From the NCBI RefSeq assembly GCF_000238075.1, contig NZ_JH414504.1, positions 49,927 to 113,926 of the forward strand: DNA of 64,000 bases. The letters run 5' to 3'. Shown here in pieces: positions 53,290-62,287 of this stretch. The translations under genes were made by a program, and so were the position numbers. The notes below the pieces were generated by a model that did no database searches, had not been told where the DNA came from, and saw nothing but the letters and a program-made list of their open reading frames with translations. Position 1 is the first letter of the stretch. Every line of letters begins with the position of its first letter. This DNA comes from Oribacterium asaccharolyticum ACB7 (GTDB taxonomy: Bacteria > Bacillota > Clostridia > Lachnospirales > Lachnospiraceae).

Positions 53290-53960
53290 AAATTCTTTGC
53301 ATAGCGGATGAAGAGAACAGAGGCCTTTGGGACCATTTTCAGAAAGAAAAACTGGAGGGAATTGACCTGATTCTCTCTGCAGGAGATTTGAGTTCGGACT
53401 ATCTGCAGTTTTTGGTTACCATGGGGCGAGCCCCGCTTCTCTATGTACATGGAAATCATGATGAGTCCTATTCGTTTAAGCCTCCCCTGGGTTGCGAGTC
53501 GGTAGAGGACCGAGTATATGATTTTAAAGGTTTGCGCATTTTGGGGCTGGGAGGTGCTCCATGGTATAAACCGGGAAGCTTTATGTATTCGGAAGATGAG
53601 ATGAAAAGGCGGATTAACAAAGTGAAAAAGGACATTTTGTTAAAAAACGGCTTTGATATTCTGCTTACCCATTCGCCGGTACGAGGTTACGGAGATATGG
53701 AAGATCCTGCTCATAGGGGTTTTTGTGCTTTTGAAGAATTATTGCAGAAGTACAAACCCAAATATATGATTCACGGGCATGTTCACGGGAATTACGGCAG
53801 TGCTTTTAAGCGGGAGCTTCAGCACAGTAGCGGGACGAGGATCATCAATGCTTATGATAAGTTTGTATTGGATATCGAAGAGCACGAGTATCCGAGGGAG
53901 GGAAAGACAGGTTCCCTTCTCTATGATTTATACAAGCAAATGAAGGGAAAGAAGGAGTAA
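53286..53960 (+). CDS. Calcineurin-like metallophosphoesterase
   Basis: 224 residues. The metal motifs are LILSAGDLSSDY, YVHGNHDESY (GNHD), LLTHSPVRGYGD and MIHGHVHGNYG (GHVH), all in the usual order. These bind two metals and cleave phosphomonoester or diester bonds. The substrate is unknown; small phosphoesterases of this kind act on nucleotides or signalling molecules. It is coupled to the ParB-like/BMP gene, and ung begins 8 bp after it. Confidence 0.82.
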   Translation: MKILCIADEENRGLWDHFQKEKLEGIDLILSAGDLSSDYLQFLVTMGRAPLLYVHGNHDESYSFKPPLGCESVEDRVYDFKGLRILGLGGAPWYKPGSFMYSEDEMKRRINKVKKDILLKNGFDILLTHSPVRGYGDMEDPAHRGFCAFEELLQKYKPKYMIHGHVHGNYGSAFKRELQHSSGTRIINAYDKFVLDIEEHEYPREGKTGSLLYDLYKQMKGKKE

Positions 53961-53968
53961 AGTAAGCT

Positions 53969-54637
53969 ATGATTGAAAATGATTGGGCGGAAAAGCTGCA
54001 GGGAGAGTACAAAAAGCCTTATTACCGAAAGCTATACAATACGGTCGTAAGGGAATATAAGGAACAACAGGTTTTTCCGAAAAGCGGAGATATTTTCAAA
54101 GCCTATGATCTTTGCCCCTTTCACAAGCTGAAGGTTGTTATTCTTGGGCAGGATCCTTATCACAATGTAGGACAGGCGCAGGGATTGTCCTTTTCCGTAC
54201 AGAAAGGGATTGCTCTTCCCCCTTCCTTACAAAATATTTTCAAAGAGCTGCAGGATGACCTTTCTTATCCGATTCCAAAGAGCGGAGACTTGAGTCACTG
54301 GGCTGAGCAGGGCGTTCTGCTGTTAAATACCGTCCTCACGGTACGTGCCCATCAGGCTTTTTCTCATAGAGGAATAGGCTGGGAGGAGTTTACCGATGCC
54401 ACGATAAGAGCAATAGAGGAAAAGGAAGAGCCGGTGGTCTATATTCTTTGGGGAAGCCCCGCGCAAAAGAAGAGAGCTATGATTCACCAGAAGAAAAGGC
54501 TGATTTTAACAGCGCCGCATCCCAGCCCATTGAGTGCATATCGCGGATTTTTCGGCTCCAGGCCTTTTTCAAAATGCAATGCCTATCTGGAACAGGAGGG
54601 GCTTAGTCCGATAGATTGGCGTTTATCGGATGAGTAG
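53969..54637 (+). CDS. ung: Uracil-DNA glycosylase
   Basis: 222 residues, the usual length. The water-activating loop is LGQDPYHNVGQAQG with catalytic Asp62. The leucine loop is HPSPLSAYRGFFG with His184. It removes uracil from DNA in base excision repair. It starts 8 bp after the phosphoesterase stop and lies in the same operon. Confidence 0.95.
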   Translation: MIENDWAEKLQGEYKKPYYRKLYNTVVREYKEQQVFPKSGDIFKAYDLCPFHKLKVVILGQDPYHNVGQAQGLSFSVQKGIALPPSLQNIFKELQDDLSYPIPKSGDLSHWAEQGVLLLNTVLTVRAHQAFSHRGIGWEEFTDATIRAIEEKEEPVVYILWGSPAQKKRAMIHQKKRLILTAPHPSPLSAYRGFFGSRPFSKCNAYLEQEGLSPIDWRLSDE

Positions 54638-54726
54638 TGCCGAGGGAAGCATTTTCAATTTTGCAGGATTATACGGTAGTCCGTGTTTTACGGTTTGATA
54701 CGGAAGATTTTGTTTTAAGGAGTTTT

Positions 54727-55569
54727 ATGAATATTGTTGAATTTTTAAAAGTTATTGTATTTTCCTTGGTAGAGGGCTTTACCGAGTGGCTTCCGATTTC
54801 TTCTACGGGGCACTTGATTCTTTTACAGAATATCATTCCTCTGGCAGGGACAAAGGAGTTTTTTTCCACCTTTGAAGTTTTAATACAGCTAGGCGCTGTT
54901 ATGGCTGTTGTACAGGAATTCTTCTTCCGTCTCTGGCCCTTCGGAAAGAGAAAGAAGAGTGGAGGAATCTACCTGAAGGAAGAAAAGGTGATTCTGATTG
55001 GAAAAGTTCTTTTGGCTTGCCTTCCGGCGGCTGTTTTCGGTCTACTCTTGGATGATTTTCTGGATCAATATCTCTACAACGGTTTTGTCGTATCTCTGAT
55101 GCTGATTCTCTACGGCGTATTTTTTATTGTTTTGGAGCAGAGAAATGCAAGCCGCAAATTTGCGTTCAACAGGGTTGAAGATTTACCCTGGACACTTTGT
55201 CTCGAAATCGGTCTTTTTCAGTGTCTGGCCCTAATTCCCGGTACTTCCCGTTCAGGGGCAACCATTATCGGAGCCATGCTGTTATCGGTAGGGAGAGTTG
55301 CGGCAACGGAGTTTTCCTTTTTCTTAAGTGTTCCCGTTATGGCAGGAGCAAGCCTCTTGAAACTCATAAAGCACGGCGGTCATTTTTCGGGAATGGAGTG
55401 GTTTACACTTCTGCTTTCCATGGTTTTGGCATATCTTGTCAGCTTGTACTGCATTCGATTCCTGCTTCGTTATATTCGAAGTCATGACTTTAAAATTTTC
55501 GGCTACTATCGGATTATCTTTGGCGGCATTATGCTGATGTGGTTTTTGGTTTCCCGTTTTCTCCTGTAA
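54727..55569 (+). CDS. uppP: Undecaprenyl-diphosphatase (BacA/UppP)
   Basis: 280 residues from ATG 54727, with AAGGAGTTTT before it; the longer frame from 54637 has a non-homologous N-terminus. It has about eight membrane helices. The catalytic motifs are EGFTEWLPISSTGHL and LIPGTSRSGATI. It removes a phosphate from undecaprenyl diphosphate to recycle the lipid carrier for peptidoglycan and other wall glycans. It also gives bacitracin resistance when abundant. Confidence 0.93.
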   Translation: MNIVEFLKVIVFSLVEGFTEWLPISSTGHLILLQNIIPLAGTKEFFSTFEVLIQLGAVMAVVQEFFFRLWPFGKRKKSGGIYLKEEKVILIGKVLLACLPAAVFGLLLDDFLDQYLYNGFVVSLMLILYGVFFIVLEQRNASRKFAFNRVEDLPWTLCLEIGLFQCLALIPGTSRSGATIIGAMLLSVGRVAATEFSFFLSVPVMAGASLLKLIKHGGHFSGMEWFTLLLSMVLAYLVSLYCIRFLLRYIRSHDFKIFGYYRIIFGGIMLMWFLVSRFLL

Positions 55570-55677
55570 GAAAACCGTAATAGCACTGTAATGGAAAGGG
55601 GCTTGTATCTCTTTTGGGGAATCGGTATCTTTATAAAGAAGAATAAGGAAAACATAACCATAGGAAAGAGGGATAAA

Positions 55678-56496
55678 ATGAAGGGAAGAGCGATAGTAGT
55701 CGGTCTTATGCTTTCTGCAGTGCTTTCAATACAAAGTTTTGCAGCGACGGAGATAGGCTTGAATTTAAATTGGAAATATGCAAAGAATGCGAAAATCAAT
55801 ACAGGAAAGGCAATTCTTTATACATCGGACAGTAAGAATCCGAAGAAGATTACGATTGCCGTAAATGCCGGACACGGAACAAAGGGAGGAGAGAAGGTCA
55901 GAACCCTTTGCCACCCGGATGGAACAAGGAAGGTTACGGGCGGAACCAATGCTGCAGGCTCTACGACGGCTTTGGCGGTATCTTCCGGGATGACCTTTAA
56001 GGACGGCACCAAAGAAGCTACGGTTACCGGCCAGATGGGGCATATTTTTGCGAAAAAACTCTTGGATGCCGGATATGATGTTTTACTCATTCGTGACGGT
56101 GATGATGTACAGCTGGATAATGTTGCCAGAACCGTTTTAGCTAACAATAAGGCGGATGCACACATTGCCTTACACTGGGATTCCACGGAAAAAGATAAAG
56201 GCGCATTTTTTATGTCCGTTCCCGACTCCTTAAAGAAGATGGAGCCGGTTGCTTCTCACTGGGAAAGTCATGAAAAGCTGGGAGAAAGTTTAATTGCCGG
56301 CTTAAAGGGAAAAGGGGTAAAGATTTTCTCAAGCGGCAGTATGGATATGGATTTAACACAGACCTCCTATTCGACGGTTCCTTCCGTTGACATTGAACTT
56401 GGAGATAAGATTTCGGATCACAGCGAAAAGCAGCTGAATCTTCTTGGAGATGCTTTGGTGGACGGAGTCAATAAGTATTACGGCTTTACATCTTAA
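55678..56496 (+). CDS. Secreted N-acetylmuramoyl-L-alanine amidase (Amidase_3)
   Basis: 272 residues. ATG 55678 follows AAAGAGGGATAAA; an upstream in-frame ATG at 55591 lacks a site and would bury the signal peptide (ends near SFAA). Zinc and catalytic residues are His66 (NAGHGTKGG), Glu113 (TKEATVTG), His166 (IALHWDS) and Glu240 (VDIELGDK). It cleaves the amide bond between muramic acid and the stem peptide. It has no wall-binding repeats of its own. A terminator follows at once. Confidence 0.85.
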   Translation: MKGRAIVVGLMLSAVLSIQSFAATEIGLNLNWKYAKNAKINTGKAILYTSDSKNPKKITIAVNAGHGTKGGEKVRTLCHPDGTRKVTGGTNAAGSTTALAVSSGMTFKDGTKEATVTGQMGHIFAKKLLDAGYDVLLIRDGDDVQLDNVARTVLANNKADAHIALHWDSTEKDKGAFFMSVPDSLKKMEPVASHWESHEKLGESLIAGLKGKGVKIFSSGSMDMDLTQTSYSTVPSVDIELGDKISDHSEKQLNLLGDALVDGVNKYYGFTS

Positions 56497-56518
56497 GCTT
56501 TTTGAAAAGGAAATTCTT

Positions 56519-56554
56519 AAGAGCCTTGAAGAAAACTTCTTTGAGGCTCTTTTT
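56519..56554 (+). terminator. Terminator after the amidase gene
   Basis: AAGAGCCT (56519-56526) pairs with AGGCTCTT (56544-56551), with an inner GAAG/CTTC stem around AAAA, and is followed by T residues. Confidence 0.9.
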
Positions 56555-56632
56555 CTTATATTTTTTCAGAACTGTGTCGAAAGACAAAAGAACGGAAAAA
56601 GCTAATCGATTTTTGTTTAGAGAAGATCGTCC

Positions 56633-56652
56633 CAAAATCTTGTAAGATTTTG
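56633..56652. repeat. Short perfect hairpin in the non-coding gap
   Basis: CAAAATCTT-GT-AAGATTTTG forms a 9-bp stem with a 2-nt centre. It is followed by CTTTCATTTATTC, so it could be a weak terminator or part of a small RNA region. Confidence 0.4.
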
Positions 56653-56749
56653 CTTTCATTTATTCTTTCTAAAAGGAGGATAGCAAGACGCTTCGGTATT
56701 TCGAAAGGATGGAAAGCCGCGCTCAAAGTGATATTTCTCCTTCTATTGT

Positions 56750-56858
56750 AAAAAGCTGGCTTTTGTGGAGGGACCATGAAGGGACCATTATCCAAGGATG
56801 GATATAGGGTAGTGCTATAGGAATAGTATGCTCTATGCCATAAAGGGCAGCTTTTTTT
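56750..56858 (+). ncRNA. Possible structured small RNA with its own terminator
   Basis: The outer stem pairs AAAAAGCTGGCTTTTGTGG (56750-56768) with CCATAAAGGGCAGCTTTTT (56838-56856), using G-T pairs. Inside is a perfect hairpin TATCCA-AGGA-TGGATA (56789-56804). The 3' end is a T7 run. It ends about 40 bp before the promoter of the next gene, so it is not that gene's leader. A 32-codon frame (56709-56807) covers part of it but lacks a placed ribosome site. No known RNA family was recognised. Confidence 0.4.
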
Positions 56859-56898
56859 CTTTTAGAGAATTCGCTTTTTTCTTTTTCGGAACTAGTTC

Positions 56899-56927
56899 TT
56901 GTATTTTCAAAAAAGCGTTTGTATACT
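56899..56927 (+). promoter_or_regulatory. Promoter of the Na/Pi cotransporter gene
   Basis: TTGTAT (56899-56904) and TATACT (56922-56927) have a 17-bp spacer, about 80 bp before the ATG. Confidence 0.7.
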
Positions 56928-57008
56928 AAGCCAAGGTGTCATTAGACAGCAGGGCTTATTTTTTTGGGAGAAAAGAGTCTATCCTGTGGAGAAGGGTGAG
57001 GAAGGTTT

Positions 57009-58694
57009 ATGAGTTATCTTTCTAGTTTATTCAGCCTCTTTGGGGGCTTGGGTATGTTTTTGTACGGCATGACCGTGATGAGCGACGGTATGCAGAAGGC
57101 GGCCAGTTCCAAAATGTCCAAATTCTTAAATATTGTAACGGAAAATCGCGTTATGGCGGTTATTTTGGGAGCTGGCATTACAGCCCTGGTGCAGTCTTCT
57201 TCTGCAACTACCGTTATGGTGGTCGGCTTTGTTAATGCCGGTATTCTCAATCTTTCTCAATCCGTTGGTATTATTATGGGCGCCAATATCGGAACGACCA
57301 TTACTGCATGGATGGTATCTTTGACACAGGTGTCCGGTTCCGCCTTGAGTATTTTCAAGCCGGAGTTTTTTGCTCCGCTACTCGTGGGGTTCGGCTCTTT
57401 TCGCCTGCTTTTCGGAAAAAAAGGAAACGATGATCTTCTTGCGGACTTCTGCGTCGGTGTGGGGCTTATTTTTATTGGACTTGAATTTATGAGTTCCGCC
57501 GTATCGCCTTATGCCAATTCCCCCGTTTTTTCCAGGGCATTTCAGATTATGGGAGGAAATCCGATTCTGGGTATTCTTACCGGAGCGGTTGTCACCGGGC
57601 TGATTCAGTCCTCCGCGGCTTCCGTATCCATTTTACAGACCTTGGCTCTTTCCGGGGCGGTACCGAGAGTGGCAGGCTTTTACATTACTCTGGGACAGAA
57701 TATCGGTACCTGTGTTACCGCAATGATTTCCTCTGCCGGAGCCTCCAGGACCGCGAAGAGGGCGGCTATGATTCACTTACTTTTCAACGTGACCGGTGCA
57801 GTACTCTTTGGAATCCTCATCTTTTTAATGAGTTTGCCTTTTGCAAGCTTTTTTCAGGGACGCTTAAGTCCGGTCGAGATTTCCATGTTTCACACCATTT
57901 TTAATATCAGCTGCACAATCGTGCTCTATCCTTTTGCCGATCTTTTGGTGGCTCTTTCCGGCAAGCTTGTTTTGGAGACAAAGAAGGATAAGGAAGAGGC
58001 TGAAAATCCGAATCATTATACGGAAGTGGAGAAAAGCCTTATTCAGCATCTTGACCTACGTATTTTGGAATCTCCGGCAATTGCCATTGCGGCCGCAAAG
58101 TCGGAAGTTGTCAATATGGCACGGATTACGGAAGAAAATATTCATCATGCCACAGATATTCTTTTAGAAGAGAAAACAGAAGAAATCCCGGAGATTTTTA
58201 AACAGGAAAAGGTAATTGACAATATGCAAAAGCTCCTGACCGAGTACTTGATTCATATCGGAAATTTATCCTTAAATGAAATGCAGAAATTGGAAGTGAA
58301 CAATATGTTCAATACCATTACGGATATAGAACGTGCGGGAGACCATGCTGAAAATATTGCGGAGCAGGCAAAGTTCGCGGAGGAGCATGCCATTTCCTTC
58401 TCGGAAATCGGACAGGACGATATTCGTAAGATTTCGAAGACGGTTGTAGAATCTTTCCATGCCAGTATAGAGGCCTTTGAGAAAAATGATTTGGATATGG
58501 TTGTGAAGACAGCACACTTGGAAGATCAGGTGGACGAGATGGAAGAGGATATGAGGGAAACGCATATCGAGCGTCTGAATTCTGGAGCCTGCGCCCCACA
58601 GGCAGGAGTGGTGTTCTTGGATGTCATCTCCGATTTGGAACGCATCTCCGACCATGCGGACAATATCGCCGGCTATGTAAAGGCGATGATTTAA
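57009..58694 (+). CDS. Na+/phosphate cotransporter with C-terminal PhoU-like domain
   Basis: 561 residues of the NptA/YjbB type. The first 310 residues form about eight membrane helices with two inverted Na/Pi repeats (GAGITALVQSSSATTVMVVGF and GAVVTGLIQSSAASVSILQ). Residues about 345-561 form a helical bundle like PhoU (NMFNTITDIERAGDHAEN and LDVISDLERISDHADN), with metal-binding Asp/Glu. It imports phosphate with sodium, and the PhoU-like part probably regulates it. No pho genes are adjacent. No Pho box was identified. Confidence 0.9.
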   Translation: MSYLSSLFSLFGGLGMFLYGMTVMSDGMQKAASSKMSKFLNIVTENRVMAVILGAGITALVQSSSATTVMVVGFVNAGILNLSQSVGIIMGANIGTTITAWMVSLTQVSGSALSIFKPEFFAPLLVGFGSFRLLFGKKGNDDLLADFCVGVGLIFIGLEFMSSAVSPYANSPVFSRAFQIMGGNPILGILTGAVVTGLIQSSAASVSILQTLALSGAVPRVAGFYITLGQNIGTCVTAMISSAGASRTAKRAAMIHLLFNVTGAVLFGILIFLMSLPFASFFQGRLSPVEISMFHTIFNISCTIVLYPFADLLVALSGKLVLETKKDKEEAENPNHYTEVEKSLIQHLDLRILESPAIAIAAAKSEVVNMARITEENIHHATDILLEEKTEEIPEIFKQEKVIDNMQKLLTEYLIHIGNLSLNEMQKLEVNNMFNTITDIERAGDHAENIAEQAKFAEEHAISFSEIGQDDIRKISKTVVESFHASIEAFEKNDLDMVVKTAHLEDQVDEMEEDMRETHIERLNSGACAPQAGVVFLDVISDLERISDHADNIAGYVKAMI

Positions 58695-58746
58695 AGTGTT
58701 TCCCGCTTTTGTGATTAAATATTTTTAAAAAGTAAGTATTTTTATG

Positions 58747-58784
58747 TGCAGAATCTTTCTATAGGAGATTCTGCATTTCTTTTT
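58747..58784 (+). terminator. Terminator after the Na/Pi cotransporter gene
   Basis: TGCAGAATCT (58747-58756) pairs with AGATTCTGCA (58766-58775), followed by a T-rich tract. Confidence 0.85.
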
Positions 58785-58826
58785 ATGAAAAAAGGGTGAA
58801 ATTTTTAACAAATGCAATAATTTCCC

Positions 58827-58855
58827 TTGAAAAAATAAGCTTCGTGCAATAGAAT
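58827..58855 (+). promoter_or_regulatory. Promoter of the gapA glycolytic cluster
   Basis: TTGAAA (58827-58832) and TAGAAT (58850-58855) have an exact 17-bp spacer. The roughly 85-base leader to the gapA ATG carries no clear regulator site such as a CggR operator. Confidence 0.75.
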
Positions 58856-58941
58856 AGACGCTGTTATGTGAGAGAGGATTCGAAGAACGGATTTTCTCAT
58901 TATAAGAGGAAAATTCACAAATAATTAGGAGGAAAAGGAAT

Positions 58942-59967
58942 ATGGCAGTTAAAGTAGCGATTAATGGATTTGGTCGTATTGGACGTTTGGCATTCCGTCA
59001 GATGTTTGATCATGAGGGGACAGAGATTGTTGCTATCAATGATTTAACCGATCCTAAGATGCTTGCTCACCTTTTGAAATATGATTCTTCTCAGGGAAGA
59101 TATAAGTATTGCGATAGTGTTGTGGCCGGCGAGGACTACATCGAGGTTAAGGGAAAGAAAATTAAGATTTACAAGGAGGCTGATGCTTCCAAGTTACCTT
59201 GGGGACAGCTTTCCGTAGACGTAGTTTTAGAGTGTACCGGTTTCTATACTTCCAAAGAGAAGTCCGAGGCACACATTAAGGCAGGTGCTAAGAAGGTTGT
59301 TATTTCCGCTCCGGCAGGAAATGATCTCCCGACTATCGTTTACAATGTTAACCATGAAATCTTAAAGGCAGAGGACAACATCATCTCTGCTGCATCCTGC
59401 ACAACCAACTGCTTAGCTCCTATGGCTAAGGCTTTAAATGATTTTGCTCCGATTCAGTCTGGAATCATGGCAACCATTCATGCTTATACAGGTGACCAGA
59501 TGCTTCTTGACGGCCCGCACAGAAAGGGTGATTTAAGAAGAGCAAGAGCCGGCGCTGTAAATATCGTTCCGAACTCTACCGGTGCAGCTAAGGCTATCGG
59601 CCTTGTTATTCCGGAGTTAAACGGAAAGCTGATCGGATCCGCACAGAGAGTTCCGGTTCCGACAGGTTCCACGACTATGCTTTTTGCAGTGGTAAAGTCC
59701 TCCAAGGAAGTAACGAAGGAGAGCATCAACGCTGCTATGAAGGCTGCTTCCGATCCTGAGACCTACGGATACACAGAGGATGAAGTTGTTTCCAGCGATA
59801 TCGTTGGAATGACCTACGGTTCTCTCTTTGATGCGACCCAGACCATGGTTTCCAAGGTTGGAGACGATCTCTATGAGGTTCAGGTAGTTTCATGGTATGA
59901 CAATGAGAATTCCTATACTTCTCAGATGGTTCGCACCATTAAGTACTTCGAGAAGTTTGTAAAGTAA
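58942..59967 (+). CDS. gapA: Glyceraldehyde-3-phosphate dehydrogenase, type I
   Basis: 341 residues. The NAD loop is [14 protein letters not shown]. The catalytic Cys153 lies in [10 protein letters not shown], and the later [11 protein letters not shown] and WYDNENSYT complete the family. It oxidises glyceraldehyde-3-phosphate to 1,3-bisphosphoglycerate with NAD in glycolysis. TTAGGAGGAAAAGGAAT precedes the ATG. It is the first gene of the gapA-pgk-tpiA cluster, separated from pgk by a strong hairpin. Confidence 0.96.
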   Translation: MAVKVAINGFGRIGRLAFRQMFDHEGTEIVAINDLTDPKMLAHLLKYDSSQGRYKYCDSVVAGEDYIEVKGKKIKIYKEADASKLPWGQLSVDVVLECTGFYTSKEKSEAHIKAGAKKVVISAPAGNDLPTIVYNVNHEILKAEDNIISAASCTTNCLAPMAKALNDFAPIQSGIMATIHAYTGDQMLLDGPHRKGDLRRARAGAVNIVPNSTGAAKAIGLVIPELNGKLIGSAQRVPVPTGSTTMLFAVVKSSKEVTKESINAAMKAASDPETYGYTEDEVVSSDIVGMTYGSLFDATQTMVSKVGDDLYEVQVVSWYDNENSYTSQMVRTIKYFEKFVK

Positions 59968-60006
59968 TTGAGTTATAAATTAAAAATTATATTGTAAAGC
60001 TATGCG

Positions 60007-60045
60007 GGGAAGCCGCCGGAGTGTGTGCTCCGGCGGTTTTCCCTT
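60007..60045 (+). terminator. GC-rich hairpin between gapA and pgk
   Basis: CCGCCGGAG (60013-60021) pairs with CTCCGGCGG (60028-60036) around TGTGTG, with outer GGGAAG/TTTTCCC extending the stem and a T-rich tail. It may end a share of gapA transcripts or act as an attenuator or 3' stabiliser. A promoter for pgk between it and the pgk ATG was not found, so readthrough is probable. Confidence 0.75.
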
Positions 60046-60102
60046 TATTACGGGGGCTATACGAGAGGTTACAGGCTCCCGCCAATAGGAAAGGGGAATG
60101 AT

Positions 60103-61320
60103 ATGGCAGAATTAAACAAAAAGTCGGTAGATGATATTTCTGTAAAAGGAAAAAGAGTGCTTTGTCGTTGTGACTTCAATGTTCCTTTAAAGGATGGGAA
60201 GATTACCGATGAAAATAGACTTGTAGCAGCGCTTCCCACAATTAAGAAGCTTATTTCCGATGGTGGCAAGGTCATTCTTTGTTCTCACTTAGGAAAGCCG
60301 AAGGGTGAGCCGAAGCCGGAATTATCTCTGGCTCCCGTAGCAAAGCGTCTTTCCGAGCTTTTGGGACAGCCCGTTCTTTTTGCAAAGGACGACAATGTAG
60401 TAGGAGAGAATGCGAAGAAGGCTGTTTCCGAAATGAAGGATGGAGACGTTATTCTTTTAGAGAATACCCGTTACAGAGCGGAGGAGACCAAGAATGGGGA
60501 AGCATTCTCCAAAGAACTGGCTTCTCTTGCAGATGTTTTCGTAAATGATGCTTTCGGTACCGCGCATAGAGCACACTGCTCCAATGTGGGTGTAACCGAG
60601 TTTATTGACGGACCCGCTGTGGTTGGCTACCTGATGGAGAAGGAGATTCGTTTCCTCGGTCAGGCGGTAGAGAACCCGGTTCGTCCCTTCGTGGCTATCC
60701 TCGGCGGTGCAAAGGTTTCCGATAAGCTTGCGGTAATCGACAATCTCTTAGAGAAGTGCGATACTTTGATTATTGGCGGCGGTATGGCATTCACTTTTGT
60801 AAAGGCACAGGGCTATGAAATCGGAAAGTCTTTAGTGGACGACGAGAAGCTTCAGTACTGTAAGGATATGCTTGCAAAGGCAAAGGAAAAGGGCTGCGAG
60901 ATTTTACTTCCTGTAGACGCGGTTTGCGCTTCCGCATTCCCGGATCCGATTGATGACAAGAATCTTCCGGTTAAGACCGTGGATATCAATGCCATTCCTG
61001 CAGATATGTTGGGACTCGATATCGGACCGAAGACACAGGAGCTTTTTGCGAATGCTGTAAAGACTGCAAAGACTGTGGTTTGGAACGGACCTATGGGTGT
61101 ATTTGAGAACCCGATTCTTGCACAGGGAACCATCGCGGTTGCAAAGGCCCTTGCTGAGACGGATGCAACAACTATTATTGGTGGTGGAGACAGTGCTGCG
61201 GCAGTGAATACTTTGGGATTCGGAGACAAGATGACACACATTTCCACGGGCGGCGGTGCTTCTCTGGAATTCTTGGAAGGTAAGGAGCTTCCGGGGGTAG
61301 CAGCTGCAAACAATAAGTAG
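60103..61320 (+). CDS. pgk: Phosphoglycerate kinase
   Basis: 405 residues from ATG 60103 (AAAGGGGAATGAT before it); the frame from 60025 starts in the gapA hairpin. Motifs are [46 protein letters not shown] and IGGGDSAAA. It transfers phosphate from 1,3-bisphosphoglycerate to ADP. No phosphoglycerate mutase or enolase follows in this window. Confidence 0.96.
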   Translation: MAELNKKSVDDISVKGKRVLCRCDFNVPLKDGKITDENRLVAALPTIKKLISDGGKVILCSHLGKPKGEPKPELSLAPVAKRLSELLGQPVLFAKDDNVVGENAKKAVSEMKDGDVILLENTRYRAEETKNGEAFSKELASLADVFVNDAFGTAHRAHCSNVGVTEFIDGPAVVGYLMEKEIRFLGQAVENPVRPFVAILGGAKVSDKLAVIDNLLEKCDTLIIGGGMAFTFVKAQGYEIGKSLVDDEKLQYCKDMLAKAKEKGCEILLPVDAVCASAFPDPIDDKNLPVKTVDINAIPADMLGLDIGPKTQELFANAVKTAKTVVWNGPMGVFENPILAQGTIAVAKALAETDATTIIGGGDSAAAVNTLGFGDKMTHISTGGGASLEFLEGKELPGVAAANNK

Positions 61321-61408
61321 GTCTTAGCTGATAAGAGACAGCGTATAAATTATCGTGAGCAGTTTGAAAACGGAGTCCAAGTAATTTAAGTATAGTTTGG
61401 AGAAAAAA

Positions 61409-62158
61409 ATGAGAAAAAAAATTATTGCCGGAAACTGGAAGATGAATATGACAATTACGGAGGCGAAAGCTCTCTGTGATACCTTGATTCCGATTTCCAA
61501 TACGGATGAGGTGGACGTGGTCTTCTGCGTTCCGTCCATTGACATTTCTACTGTAGTGGAGAAGGTAAAGGGCACAGATATCTCTGTTGGAGCGGAGAAC
61601 CTCTACTTTGAGGATAAGGGAGCCTATACCGGAGAAATCTCCGCTGATATGCTGGTGGATGCCGGAGTGAAATATGTTATCATGGGACATTCCGAGAGAA
61701 GAGGCTATTTCCATGAGACCGATGCCGATATCAATAAGAAGGCGAAGAAAGCTCTGGAAAAAGGACTTACTCCGATTATTTGTTGCGGAGAGAGTCTTGA
61801 GCAGAGAGAAATGGGAATCTATTTCGAGTGGATTGCAATGCAGATTAAGGCGGCATTCCAGGGGATTTCCGCAGCGGATGCGGCTAAGTGTGTGATTGCT
61901 TACGAGCCGATTTGGGCTATCGGAACAGGCAAGACGGCAACGGCAGAGCAGGCGGAAGAGGTTTGCGGTTATATCCGTAAGGTAATAGAAGAGGTTTACA
62001 ACAAAGAAACTGCAGAGAAGATTCGAATTCAGTACGGCGGATCCATGAACAGTGGAAACTGCAAAGAACTTCTTTCCAAGCCGAATATAGACGGCGGTTT
62101 GATCGGCGGCGCTTCCCTAAAGGAAGAGTTTGCGAAGATTGTGCATTATAACGCGTAG
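61409..62158 (+). CDS. tpiA: Triosephosphate isomerase
   Basis: 249 residues from ATG 61409 (TTGGAGAAAAAA before it; an alternative TTG at 61397 would add four residues). The catalytic residues are Lys11 (GNWKMN), His94 (MGHSERR) and Glu166 ([11 protein letters not shown]). It interconverts dihydroxyacetone phosphate and glyceraldehyde-3-phosphate. It is the last gene of the glycolytic cluster, ending in a 21-bp hairpin shared with the facing chemoreceptor gene. Confidence 0.95.
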   Translation: MRKKIIAGNWKMNMTITEAKALCDTLIPISNTDEVDVVFCVPSIDISTVVEKVKGTDISVGAENLYFEDKGAYTGEISADMLVDAGVKYVIMGHSERRGYFHETDADINKKAKKALEKGLTPIICCGESLEQREMGIYFEWIAMQIKAAFQGISAADAAKCVIAYEPIWAIGTGKTATAEQAEEVCGYIRKVIEEVYNKETAEKIRIQYGGSMNSGNCKELLSKPNIDGGLIGGASLKEEFAKIVHYNA

Positions 62159-62197
62159 GAAGCACAACGCATAGTAAGCAATATACGTTCGAAAAGA

Positions 62198-62243
62198 AGA
62201 AAGGAAAAGGGACTGTGGCATTCCACAGTCCCTTTTCCTTTCT
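62198..62243. terminator. Bidirectional terminator between tpiA and the chemoreceptor gene
   Basis: A perfect 21-bp stem around CATT (AGAAAGGAAAAGGGACTGTG and its complement) with A-rich and T-rich flanks. It can serve both tpiA (plus) and the receptor gene (minus). Confidence 0.92.
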
Positions 62244-62287
62244 CTCATGAGTTTTGAAACAGCGATATTTAAAATAATTTTTTCCTT

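Noticed and set aside
54637..54726. Extended uppP start
   Set aside because: The extra residues do not match the family; ATG 54727 has AAGGAG and a family-type N-terminus.
56556..56795. 79-residue minus-strand frame in the gap before the Na/Pi cotransporter gene
   Set aside because: No ribosome site, no recognisable family, and it overlaps the hairpins and structured RNA candidate.
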